Source: Vibrio syngnathi
GTDB taxonomy: Bacteria > Pseudomonadota > Gammaproteobacteria > Enterobacterales > Vibrionaceae
Length of the DNA: 64,000 nucleotides
Assembly: GCF_002119525.1 (NCBI RefSeq)
Contig: NZ_CP017916.1
Location: 248,001-312,000 of the forward strand
Direction: 5' to 3'
Part shown: positions 10,721-19,888 of the stretch, in pieces
How positions within the stretch are numbered: the first letter of the stretch is position 1
Layout: each line of letters begins with the position of its first letter
Notes under the pieces: generated by a model
Databases searched by the model: none
What the model was told of the DNA's origin: nothing
The model's input: only the letters and a program-made list of their open reading frames with translations
Program-made: the position numbers and the translations under genes

Positions 10721-11509
10721 ATGAGCCTTAATAATCAACCATTAATCATAAAGTTAGGTGGCGCTGCGCTATCTTGTGGTGAAACACTTAGCAAGTTATT
10801 TGGTGCTATCTCTGCTTACCAACAACAGGCACAACGACCAATCGTGATTGTTCACGGTGGTGGTTACCTTGTTGATGATTTGATGAATAAGTTGAACCTC
10901 GAAACCGTTAAGAAAGAAGGGCTACGTGTTACTCCTTATGATCAGATCCCAGTGATCGCTGGTGCACTAGCAGGCACGGCCAACAAACTACTTCAAGGTC
11001 AGGCAATTAAAGACGGTATCAACGCCATTGGTTTGAGCCTAGCTGATGGTGGTTTATGCAAAGTCAGCGAACTGAACCCTGAACTGGGCGCGGTAGGAAA
11101 AGCGGAGCCGGGCGACTCAACCGTTCTGCAAGCGATTCTTAATGCGGGCGCACTGCCAATCATTAGTTCAATTGGTCTGACTGAGCAAGGTCAACTGATG
11201 AATGTGAATGCTGACCAAGCTGCGGTTGCCGTTGCAGGCGCGCTTGATGCTGAACTGGTACTGCTTTCTGATGTAAGTGGTGTGTTGGATGGCAAAGGCC
11301 ACCTGATTCCAAGTCTCAATCAACAGCAAGCTGATGACCTTATTACAGGAAAAGTGATTACCGACGGCATGATCGTTAAGGTTCAAGCCGCACTAGAAGC
11401 CGCTAACGGCCTTGGACGACCAATCGAAGTTGCCACTTGGCGATACCCAGACAAACTGACACAACTTTTTGCAGGTAAAAGCATAGGAACACAGTTTTTA
11501 CCTCAGTAG
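10721..11509 (+). CDS. argB: Acetylglutamate kinase
   Basis: Phosphorylates N-acetylglutamate with ATP, second step of arginine synthesis. 262 residues in the amino-acid-kinase fold. Visible are KLGGAAL at the N-terminus, VHGGGYLVD (about residue 48) and NVNADQAA near 165. It lacks the long N-terminal helix of the hexameric, arginine-inhibited kinases, so it is probably the E. coli-type dimer. It starts 12 bp after argC with AAGGAAA before the ATG, so the two genes share an mRNA. Confidence 0.96.
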   Translation: MSLNNQPLIIKLGGAALSCGETLSKLFGAISAYQQQAQRPIVIVHGGGYLVDDLMNKLNLETVKKEGLRVTPYDQIPVIAGALAGTANKLLQGQAIKDGINAIGLSLADGGLCKVSELNPELGAVGKAEPGDSTVLQAILNAGALPIISSIGLTEQGQLMNVNADQAAVAVAGALDAELVLLSDVSGVLDGKGHLIPSLNQQQADDLITGKVITDGMIVKVQAALEAANGLGRPIEVATWRYPDKLTQLFAGKSIGTQFLPQ

Positions 11510-11622
11510 ACCTCACAACGAGTCACTACTTAAAGAATTTAGACAAATAAATTTAACACATAATAATGAAGTCATTTCCAACGCTGACCGCCATGTGCAG
11601 TATGGAAACTAGGAGAAAGAAA

Positions 11623-12834
11623 ATGAGCAAAGTTAACGTAAAGAAAGTTGTAGTAGCCTACTCTGGCGGTCTAGACACATCAGTAATCATCCCATGGTTG
11701 AAAGAGAACTATGACTGCGAAGTTATCGCATTTGTTGCTGATGTAGGCCAAGGCGACGAAGAGTTGATTGGTATTGAAGAGAAAGCAAAAGCGTCTGGTG
11801 CTTCAGAGTGTTACATCGCTGACCTTAAAGAAGAGATGGTAGCTGACTACATCTACCCAACGCTAAAAACGGGCGCTTATTATGAAGGTAAATACCTGCT
11901 AGGTACTTCGATGGCTCGTCCAATCATTGCGAAAGCTCAGGTTGAAGTTGCACGTAAAGTCGGTGCTGACGCACTGTGTCACGGCTGTACAGGTAAAGGT
12001 AACGACCAAGTTCGTTTTGAAGGCGCATTTGCTGCACTGGCACCAGACCTACACGTAATCGCACCTTGGCGTGAGTGGGATCTAGTGAGCCGTGAAGAGT
12101 GTCTGGATTACCTAGCAGAACGTAACATCCCTTGTACGGCTTCTCTGACTAAGATCTACTCGCGTGATGCAAACGCATGGCACATCTCTACAGAAGGTGG
12201 CGTTCTAGAAAATACATGGAACGCACCGGATGAAGATTGCTGGGCTTGGACTGTAGACCCAGAGCAAGCGCCAAACGAATCTGAAACAGTGACGCTTAAA
12301 GTTGAAAAAGGTGAAGTGGTAGCGGTAGATGGCGAAACAATGACGCCATACAACGCACTGGTTTACCTAAACGAGAAGGGTGCGAAGCACGGTGTTGGTC
12401 GTATCGATATCGTTGAAAACCGTCTTGTTGGCATGAAGTCTCGTGGTTGTTACGAAACTCCAGGTGGCACAATCATGATGGAAGCACTGCGTGCAGTAGA
12501 GCAACTGGTTCTTGATAAAGCGGCATTCGAATTCCGTGAAGAGCTAGGTGTTAAAGCTTCTCACCTTGTATACGATGGTCGTTGGTTCACTCCGCTATGT
12601 AAGTCAATTCTTGCGGCAACAGATGAACTAGCACAAGACGTAAATGGTGAAGTGGTTATTAAGCTTTACAAAGGCCATGCAACGGTGACTCAGAAACGTT
12701 CTGACAACAGCCTGTACTCAGAAGAGTTTGCAACTTTTGGTGAAGATGAAGTTTACGACCAAAGCCACGCTGAAGGCTTCATCCGTCTTTACTCGCTATC
12801 AAGCCGTATCCGTGCTCTGAATAGCCAAAAGTAA
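11623..12834 (+). CDS. argG: Argininosuccinate synthase
   Basis: Joins citrulline and aspartate with ATP to give argininosuccinate. 403 residues. The N-terminal PP-loop [10 protein letters not shown] and the later [13 protein letters not shown] and RGCYETPGG motifs are clear. The frame is open to 11566, but the ATG at 11623 has AGGAGA upstream and gives the family N-terminus. It lies 113 bp after argB with no terminator between them, so it can be read from argCB or from its own promoter. Codon use is strongly biased, which suggests high expression. I saw no good ARG box directly upstream. Confidence 0.96.
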   Translation: MSKVNVKKVVVAYSGGLDTSVIIPWLKENYDCEVIAFVADVGQGDEELIGIEEKAKASGASECYIADLKEEMVADYIYPTLKTGAYYEGKYLLGTSMARPIIAKAQVEVARKVGADALCHGCTGKGNDQVRFEGAFAALAPDLHVIAPWREWDLVSREECLDYLAERNIPCTASLTKIYSRDANAWHISTEGGVLENTWNAPDEDCWAWTVDPEQAPNESETVTLKVEKGEVVAVDGETMTPYNALVYLNEKGAKHGVGRIDIVENRLVGMKSRGCYETPGGTIMMEALRAVEQLVLDKAAFEFREELGVKASHLVYDGRWFTPLCKSILAATDELAQDVNGEVVIKLYKGHATVTQKRSDNSLYSEEFATFGEDEVYDQSHAEGFIRLYSLSSRIRALNSQK

Positions 12835-12855
12835 TCCTAACCATGAGTTAGTTAG

Positions 12856-12884
12856 CTAGCCTTTTACGAGCAATCGAAGGCTAG
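12856..12884 (+). other. Hairpin downstream of argG
   Basis: CTAGCCTT (12856-12863) and AAGGCTAG (12877-12884) form a perfect 8-bp stem with a 13-nt loop. No T run follows; the real terminator is 20 bp further on. It could protect the 3' end of the mRNA. Confidence 0.4.
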
Positions 12885-12901
12885 AAAATAGACATTATCA
12901 T

Positions 12902-12940
12902 GCAAAGCCCATCCACTATTGATTAGTGAATGGGCTTTTT
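12902..12940 (+). terminator. Terminator after argG
   Basis: AAAGCCCATCCACTA pairs with TTAGTGAATGGGCTTT with one mismatch, followed by a T run. It separates argCBG from argH. Confidence 0.85.
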
Positions 12941-13035
12941 GCTATCTATTAGTCTAATAAATCAGCTTCGGTTTTTATCATTGAATGGCATATAATTCGC
13001 GAACCACACTAAAATAATCAATGGCTCGAACTACT

Positions 13036-13074
13036 GGTGAATAAATATGTGAAAATAATGAATTAATACTTTAT
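13036..13074 (+). promoter_or_regulatory. Two tandem candidate ARG boxes upstream of argH
   Basis: TGAATAAATATGTG (13038-13051) and TGAATTAATACTTT (13059-13072) start exactly 21 bp apart, and both carry a perfect TGAAT half-site. This is the spacing of paired ARG boxes, so argH probably has its own ArgR-controlled promoter. The boxes end about 105 bp before the argH start. Confidence 0.6.
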
Positions 13075-13120
13075 TTTCATTTTGAATTGCCGTAAGTTTA
13101 AACCATCAGAAAAATACTGA

Positions 13121-15055
<1,935 letters not shown>

Positions 15056-15076
15056 AGTATTGATTTTATAGAGCCT

Positions 15077-15108
15077 AAAAAAAAGATCAAAAAACTGATC
15101 TTTTTTGG
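15077..15108 (+). terminator. First terminator after argH
   Basis: AAAAGATCA pairs with TGATCTTTT around a short A-rich loop, with flanking A and T runs. Confidence 0.75.
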
Positions 15109-15115
15109 GAACAAA

Positions 15116-15172
15116 CTAAGAAAAGTCCGGTCTATTAAAGTACCACTGCTTTTTCTTAGAATTTTCTAAGAA
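15116..15172 (+). other. Competing hairpins after argH
   Basis: CTAAGAAAA (15116-15124) can pair with TTTTCTTAG (15151-15159). The same right arm can instead form the perfect stem TTCTTAGAA-TT-TTCTAAGAA (15153-15172). The second structure shares bases with the next terminator. This resembles a switch or a processed small RNA, but neither is shown. Confidence 0.45.
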
Positions 15173-15206
15173 AGCCCTAGAATCGATTGGTTCTGGGGCT
15201 TTTTTC
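15169..15206 (+). terminator. Second terminator after argH
   Basis: AAGCCCTAGAA pairs with TTCTGGGGCTT (one G-U pair), loop TCGATTGG, then TTTTTT. Having two strong terminators 90 bp apart suggests that the sequence between them may be a separate transcript. Confidence 0.75.
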
Positions 15207-15248
15207 TATCTGCTGTTTGGGAAATGATAATCGCTCGATCATTATGAT

Positions 15249-15303
15249 GGATTATCGGATTATCGGATTATCGGATTATCGGATTATCGGATTATCGGAT
15301 TAT
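15249..15303. repeat. 8-bp tandem repeat, about 7 copies
   Basis: Six perfect copies of GGATTATC and a seventh that stops after seven bases (15297-15303). Perfect copies suggest recent slippage. It lies 47 bp beyond the stop of the leftward small gene at 15351-15599. Likely polymorphic between strains. Confidence 0.95.
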
Positions 15304-15350
15304 TTAACCCTACATCCAATTTCGACTCTCTAGCCAATAAAGACTTTCAG

Positions 15351-15599
15351 CTAACGCTTTCTAGTTCTTAAAGGCAGCACCACAAACTTCATTATCCAAT
15401 GCAACGACAGCAACCCACTGAACGCGAAAGCGGCCATCATCAAGGCGATGGCATTGATGGTCTTTGGGTCTTCTTTGAAAAACACCCACCACACTCCCCA
15501 ACTTAAAATCGACAACACCATCAGTTGGTTCATACAACGTTGGCAGCGGCCGAGTTTGTTACGGATTTTTTCACTTTTATTGCAATGAATGCATGTCAT
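15351..15599 (-). CDS. Small membrane protein with two CxxC motifs (DUF3624-like)
   Basis: 82 residues. The N-terminus has CIHC and CQRC (Cys 3, 6, 19, 22), probably a zinc ribbon, followed by two hydrophobic segments (about 25-41 and 48-72) and a basic C-terminal tail RTRKR. This looks like the Vibrio DUF3624 family, recalled from memory and not searched. Function unknown; the layout suggests a metal-binding head next to a membrane hairpin. It is divergent from the RidA gene with about 85 bp between the starts. Confidence 0.75.
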   Translation of the reverse strand: MTCIHCNKSEKIRNKLGRCQRCMNQLMVLSILSWGVWWVFFKEDPKTINAIALMMAAFAFSGLLSLHWIMKFVVLPLRTRKR

Positions 15600-15684
15600 C
15601 TTAGGTTTGATTCGCGTTATGCTTGTTGCCCTGATAATAACACGTCACAAGATATTGGATCACGGTGACACAGAGAGAAAGTCG

Positions 15685-16032
15685 ATGATTGAGCGCCAAG
15701 AAACCAAACAACGCATGAGCCGTATTGTTAAACACAACGGCACCATCTACCTATGTGGCCAAGTTTGTGCTGATGCGACCAAAGACATCACAGAACAAAC
15801 ACAGACGATGCTGGATAAAGTTGAAGCCCTACTTGAGCAAGCGGGCAGCGATAAAGAGCACATGCTGTCAGCAACGATTTACTTGAAAGACATGAAAGAT
15901 TTCCAAGAAATGAACGCAGTTTGGGATGCATGGGTACCAGAAGGTCACGCTCCAGCTCGCGCATGTGTGACGGGTGATATGGCTCGTGAAGCGCTACTGG
16001 TTGAGATCTCTGTGATTGCTGCTGAGAAGTAA
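15685..16032 (+). CDS. RidA-family protein (YjgF/UK114)
   Basis: 115-residue trimeric Rid-family protein. RidA proper hydrolyses reactive enamine/imine intermediates such as 2-aminoacrylate made by PLP enzymes. The family arginine is present in GHAPARACV near the C-terminus, and LCGQV lies near residue 23. It differs from canonical RidA in its N-terminus (starts [13 protein letters not shown]), so it may be one of the other Rid subfamilies with a different substrate. The frame is open to 15589, but ATG 15685 follows GAGAGAAAG and gives the normal length. It is a single gene with its own terminator. Confidence 0.9.
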   Translation: MIERQETKQRMSRIVKHNGTIYLCGQVCADATKDITEQTQTMLDKVEALLEQAGSDKEHMLSATIYLKDMKDFQEMNAVWDAWVPEGHAPARACVTGDMAREALLVEISVIAAEK

Positions 16033-16095
16033 TTGCTTAAGCTTATAGTGACGCAATGGCATCAAGAGATCCCAGATACTTCGTCCCTCAGTTCT

Positions 16096-16119
16096 GGAAA
16101 GCCAATGGCTTTCCTTTTT
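16096..16119 (+). terminator. Terminator after the RidA gene
   Basis: Perfect 8-bp stem GGAAAGCC-AAT-GGCTTTCC (16096-16114) followed by TTTTT. Confidence 0.85.
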
Positions 16120-16133
16120 AGTATCTAGTGTTT

Positions 16134-16167
16134 GCTAACTGCTAACTGCTAACTGCTAACTGCTAAC
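16134..16167. repeat. 7-bp tandem repeat, about 5 copies
   Basis: Four perfect copies of GCTAACT and a partial fifth (GCTAAC). It lies just before the stop of the leftward flavoprotein gene. Likely variable between strains. Confidence 0.95.
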
Positions 16168-16179
16168 GACAGCCTGAGA

Positions 16180-17646
16180 TTAACAACCAGGGCCACAATC
16201 TAGACAGTGTTTCACCATCTCTGGACCTAGGTGCAGTTTCGCATTCAGGTCACGTAGCGCTGTTCGTACACCTTCTTCAATCACTGGGTGGTAGAACGGC
16301 ATGTCTAGCATTTCAGAAACCGTCATCTTGTTCTGGTGTGCCCAAGCTAATAGGTGAGCCAAGTGTTCTGCGTTTGGTCCCATCATTTCAGCACCAAGGA
16401 AGCGGCCTGTACCTTGCTCACCGTAAACGTGCAGAATACCTTTGTTGCGTAGCATCACTCGTGAACGACCTTGGTTCTCGAAAGACACTTCACCTGTTGC
16501 GAAACAACCACATGTACCTAAGCGTGTGGTGATCTCTTTGTAAGTTTCACCCACCATCGCGATTTGTGGGTCAGAGAATACCGCAGAGATTTTAGAGCGG
16601 CGTAGGCCTGCACGAATCTCAGGGAAGCGACCAGCATTATCACCGGCAATACGTGCTTGGTCTGCTGCTTCATGCAGTAGAGGCAGTTGGTTGCTTGCAT
16701 CCCCCGCAATAAATACTGATGGCAGCGATGTTTGTAGCGTGTAGTGGTCTGCAACTGGCACACCACGTTCATCAAGTTCTAGAGAGGTATTCTCTAGGCC
16801 AAGTTTGTCGGTGTTTGGACGACGACCTGTAGCTGCCAGTACGTATTCAACGACGTTAGTTTCTAATTCACCTTGTTTATTGATGAACTGGATTTCGACG
16901 CGAGCTTCGCCTGATTCCGTCGTAATACGCTTCATGCTTTCGATTTTTACATCAGCATCTAGGTAGAACTCTTCATTGAAGGCTTTGTCTGCGTACGCCA
17001 TGATCTCTGGGTCGGTTACTGGGCCAACTTGACCACCCAAACCGAATAGTTTGGTCTTCACACCTAAGCGATGCAGTGACTGACCAAGCTCAAGACCAAT
17101 AACGCCCGGGCCAAACACTGCGACTGATTCTGGTAAATCATCCCAGCTGAATACGTCGTCGTTAATGATCAGACGGTCACCAAGTTCATTCCAAACTGCA
17201 GGATAGGCAGGGCGAGAACCTGTTGCGATAACTATACGTTTAGCGGTGACAACCGTGTGGTCATCGATTTGTAGCGTGTTGTCGTCTAAGAACTTTGCGT
17301 AGCCAGAGATCTTGTCTTGTTCTGGGATTTCATCAACACCTTCTAAAACAAAACCAACAAAACGGTCACGTTCAAACTTCACTCGGTCCATCACTTCACG
17401 ACCGTTAATCACGATGTCACCTTGTGGGTGAACGCCAAAAGCCGGAGCTTTCTCGATTTGGTGTACACTTTCAGCCGCTGCAATAAGCAGTTTAGATGGC
17501 ATACAACCAACACGAGCACAGGTTGTACCGTAAGGGCCGCCTTCAATCATCACAACACTGTCAGTGTGTGCTTTTGCAGCGCGGTAAGAACCTAAACCTG
17601 CCGTACCGCCCCCGATAACTGCTACATCTACATTGACTTGTTTCAT
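16180..17646 (-). CDS. Dihydrolipoyl-dehydrogenase-like flavoprotein with Cys-rich tail
   Basis: Class I pyridine nucleotide-disulfide oxidoreductase, 488 residues. In order: FAD motif GGGTAGLGS, redox disulfide CARVGC (about residues 43-48), NAD motif FGPGVIGLELG, second FAD motif IAGDASNQLP, and the dimer-interface HPVIEEG. It is annotated as dihydrolipoyl dehydrogenase in other vibrios, but it is far from any pyruvate or 2-oxoglutarate dehydrogenase gene, so the substrate is open. The last residues are HCLDCGPGC: three cysteines after the normal end of the family, which could act as a flexible thiol relay as in mercuric reductase or thioredoxin reductase. The start at 17646 gives MKQVNVDVAVIGGG; the frame extends 16 codons upstream. 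Confidence 0.9.
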   Translation of the reverse strand: MKQVNVDVAVIGGGTAGLGSYRAAKAHTDSVVMIEGGPYGTTCARVGCMPSKLLIAAAESVHQIEKAPAFGVHPQGDIVINGREVMDRVKFERDRFVGFVLEGVDEIPEQDKISGYAKFLDDNTLQIDDHTVVTAKRIVIATGSRPAYPAVWNELGDRLIINDDVFSWDDLPESVAVFGPGVIGLELGQSLHRLGVKTKLFGLGGQVGPVTDPEIMAYADKAFNEEFYLDADVKIESMKRITTESGEARVEIQFINKQGELETNVVEYVLAATGRRPNTDKLGLENTSLELDERGVPVADHYTLQTSLPSVFIAGDASNQLPLLHEAADQARIAGDNAGRFPEIRAGLRRSKISAVFSDPQIAMVGETYKEITTRLGTCGCFATGEVSFENQGRSRVMLRNKGILHVYGEQGTGRFLGAEMMGPNAEHLAHLLAWAHQNKMTVSEMLDMPFYHPVIEEGVRTALRDLNAKLHLGPEMVKHCLDCGPGC

Positions 17647-17871
17647 AATAATTTTCTCGCAATAGCTAAATTTAGTTTGAACGAACCCCTCCAACTCTGG
17701 TGATTTTTTGAGTGAGTCAGGATAGCGGGTCAGTTTTGTTATTCTGTTTTATTAGGTTTAGCTTGTGACTCTTAGGTTAGCGAGTCAGAAGCTGTATCTT
17801 TTTCCAAAACTCAGATAAGAGTGGTTTGGAATAGCTAACCCACAGAGGGTGGGTTAGCTGGTATTACTATG

Positions 17872-17935
17872 TTATTTAATTACTTAGGTCATTTAATTGC
17901 TAAGTGTTTATTAGCGACTAAGTGATTAACCTAGG
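17872..17935. repeat. Degenerate 17-18 bp tandem repeat at the prx-grx stop
   Basis: Units begin at 17872, 17889 and 17907, with a partial unit at 17925-17935 that contains the stop codon of the leftward gene. The shared pattern is TTTAATT-ACTAAGTG with mismatches. Confidence 0.6.
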
Positions 17936-18654
17936 AAAGCTTCTAGTTCTTCGCTGCCACCGATGTGTTTGCCACCGATGAATACTTGAGGAACTGTTGT
18001 GCGACCAGAGATTGCACGTAGGCTTACTGTTGTTGCGTCTTTACCTAGTACTACTTCTTCGTAGTTCAAACCTTTGTCGATTAGGTTCTGTTTCGCTTTC
18101 ATACAGAAAGGACAGCCTGGCTTAGTGAATACTGTGATTGACTCTTGCTCTTTGTGCTCAGGAGCAATGTAGTTAAGCATAGTATCTGCATCAGAAACCT
18201 TGAACGGGTCGCCTGGTACGTCTTCTTCGATGAACATTTTTTCTACCACGCCGTTTTTAACCAGCATGCTGTAGCGCCATGAACGTTTGCCGAAGCCGAT
18301 GTCGTTTTTCTCAACTAGCATGCCCATACCGTCGGTGAAGTCGCCGTTGCCATCTGGGATGAATGTGATTTTTTCAGCTTCTTGGTCTGCTTTCCATGCG
18401 TTCATTACGAACGTGTCGTTTACAGAAACACAAAGGATGTCATCAACGCCGTTTTCTTTGAATACAGAGTGCAGCTCGTTGTAACGAGGTAGGTGGCTTG
18501 AAGAACATGTTGGTGTAAACGCACCTGGTAGGCTGAATACGATAACTGTCTTGTCTTTGAATAGCTCTTCCGTCGTTACGTCAACCCATGCATCGCCTTG
18601 GCGAGTTGGGAATGTTACTTGAGGGATTGATTGACCTTCTTTAGATGCAAACAT
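17926..18654 (-). CDS. Hybrid peroxiredoxin-glutaredoxin (Prx5-Grx)
   Basis: Reduces hydrogen peroxide and organic peroxides using glutathione. Two domains in one chain of 242 residues: a Prx5-type peroxiredoxin (1 to about 165) with the peroxidatic cysteine in GAFTPTCS (Cys 50), and a glutaredoxin (about 172-242) with CPFC (Cys 181 and 184), TVPQVFI and GG for glutathione binding. The fusion supplies its own reductant domain, as in Haemophilus and other vibrios. It is divergent from oxyR across an OxyR site, so it should be induced by peroxide. Confidence 0.96.
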   Translation of the reverse strand: MFASKEGQSIPQVTFPTRQGDAWVDVTTEELFKDKTVIVFSLPGAFTPTCSSSHLPRYNELHSVFKENGVDDILCVSVNDTFVMNAWKADQEAEKITFIPDGNGDFTDGMGMLVEKNDIGFGKRSWRYSMLVKNGVVEKMFIEEDVPGDPFKVSDADTMLNYIAPEHKEQESITVFTKPGCPFCMKAKQNLIDKGLNYEEVVLGKDATTVSLRAISGRTTVPQVFIGGKHIGGSEELEAFLG

Positions 18655-18767
18655 ATTGATTTCCTTAAATAGTATTTTGAATTTTGTTCTATCAGAGCTT
18701 AACGTTTTTCTTTGCTCTGTTTCGTTTCGTTGAGCCCATTATTAGACAAATCCTTTGATAGCTCTAA

Positions 18768-18804
18768 TCGTTTGATGTTATGGTTTTGATAGGTAAATTC
18801 TATC
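18768..18804. promoter_or_regulatory. OxyR operator between prx-grx and oxyR
   Basis: ATCGTTTGATGTTAT (18768-18782), a 7-bp spacer, then ATAGGTAAATTCTAT (18790-18804). This follows the OxyR rule of two ATAG-N7-CTAT elements 22 bp apart, the second nearly perfect. It lies 72 bp before the oxyR start, so it fits both activation of prx-grx and autoregulation. Confidence 0.75.
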
Positions 18805-18876
18805 AAGAGCATTTTTCTTTTAAATGTTTCTATTAAAACCCTTGTTCTTATTAAAACCTGAGGTAAGAGACTGATC

Positions 18877-19770
18877 ATGAACATTCGTGACTTTGAATAC
18901 TTGGTGGCGCTCGCAGAGCATAAACATTTCCGAAAAGCGGCAGAAGCGTGTTTTGTCAGTCAGCCGACGCTAAGCGGTCAAATACGCAAACTGGAAGATG
19001 AAATTGGACTTCAGTTAACCGAGCGTAGTCCAAGGAAGGTCATATTTACAGAATCAGGCTTACAACTTGTTGAACAGGCCAAGCGCATTCTCCACGAGGT
19101 GAAAACCTTCAAAGATATGGCAAGTGGACACGGTGAAGCGATGACGGGGCCGATGCACATTGGTTTTATCCCGACCGTTGGTCCTTATATTTTACCTAAG
19201 ATCATTCCTCATCTTAAAGAGTGCTTTCCCGATCTTGAGCTTTACCTGCATGAAGCGCAGACCCATCAGCTCGTGAGTCAACTTGAAGATGGCAAGCTTG
19301 ATTGCTTGGTATTGGCTGCAGTTGATGAAACGGCGGCGTTCAAAGAGATTGATGTATATGATGAACCGTTAAGCGTCGCCGTACCCTGTGATCATGAGTG
19401 GGCTAAGCAAGACACGGTCGATATGCTGCAGTTAAATGGACAAACCGTACTTGCACTGGGCGATGGTCACTGCTTACGAGACCAAGCCTTAGGCTTCTGT
19501 TTTGCTGCGGGTGCAAAAGATGATGAGCGCTTCAAAGCGACCAGTTTAGAAACGCTGCGTAACATGGTGGCAGCAGGGGCTGGTATTACCTTGCTTCCTC
19601 AGTTATCGGTACCAAAGGAAAAACAGAAAGATGGTGTGTGTTATGTTCCAGCGGTGAATCCAACACCTTCACGTCGCATTGTTGTTGCCTACCGACCGGG
19701 TTCTCCGTTAAAGGGACGCTTTGAGCAACTGGCTGAAACTATCCGAACTCAATTGGAAAAAACAGCTTAA
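18877..19770 (+). CDS. oxyR: Peroxide-sensing LysR-type activator OxyR
   Basis: Senses hydrogen peroxide by disulfide formation and activates antioxidant genes. 297 residues. N-terminal helix-turn-helix (about 1-60: MNIRDFEYLVALAEHKHF, FVSQPTLSGQIRKLE) and a C-terminal effector domain. The two redox cysteines fall at residues 199 and 208 (GDGHCLRDQALGFC), exactly the E. coli positions, so the switch is intact. The ATG follows AGGTAAGAG. Divergent from prx-grx with the operator between them; its end is marked by a perfect palindromic terminator shared with mrcA. Confidence 0.97.
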   Translation: MNIRDFEYLVALAEHKHFRKAAEACFVSQPTLSGQIRKLEDEIGLQLTERSPRKVIFTESGLQLVEQAKRILHEVKTFKDMASGHGEAMTGPMHIGFIPTVGPYILPKIIPHLKECFPDLELYLHEAQTHQLVSQLEDGKLDCLVLAAVDETAAFKEIDVYDEPLSVAVPCDHEWAKQDTVDMLQLNGQTVLALGDGHCLRDQALGFCFAAGAKDDERFKATSLETLRNMVAAGAGITLLPQLSVPKEKQKDGVCYVPAVNPTPSRRIVVAYRPGSPLKGRFEQLAETIRTQLEKTA

Positions 19771-19819
19771 CGGCCAAATTCAGATTGTAGGTACAAAGCC
19801 GTTTAAATTGTAGATAACA

Positions 19820-19855
19820 AAAAAGGGTTGATATGAATTCATATCAACCCTTTTT
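19820..19855. terminator. Perfect palindromic terminator between oxyR and mrcA
   Basis: A 36-bp perfect palindrome centred on GAATTC at 19835-19840, with arms AAAAAGGGTTGATATGAA and its complement. A and T tracts at both ends make it bidirectional for these convergent genes. Confidence 0.9.
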
Positions 19856-19888
19856 ATTGGTTCAGTTACTTGGTGCAACAAACCCTAG

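Noticed and set aside
18699..18884. 61-codon minus-strand ORF in the prx-oxyR gap
   Set aside because: It covers the OxyR operator and the oxyR start; lysine-rich sequence typical of AT-rich non-coding DNA.
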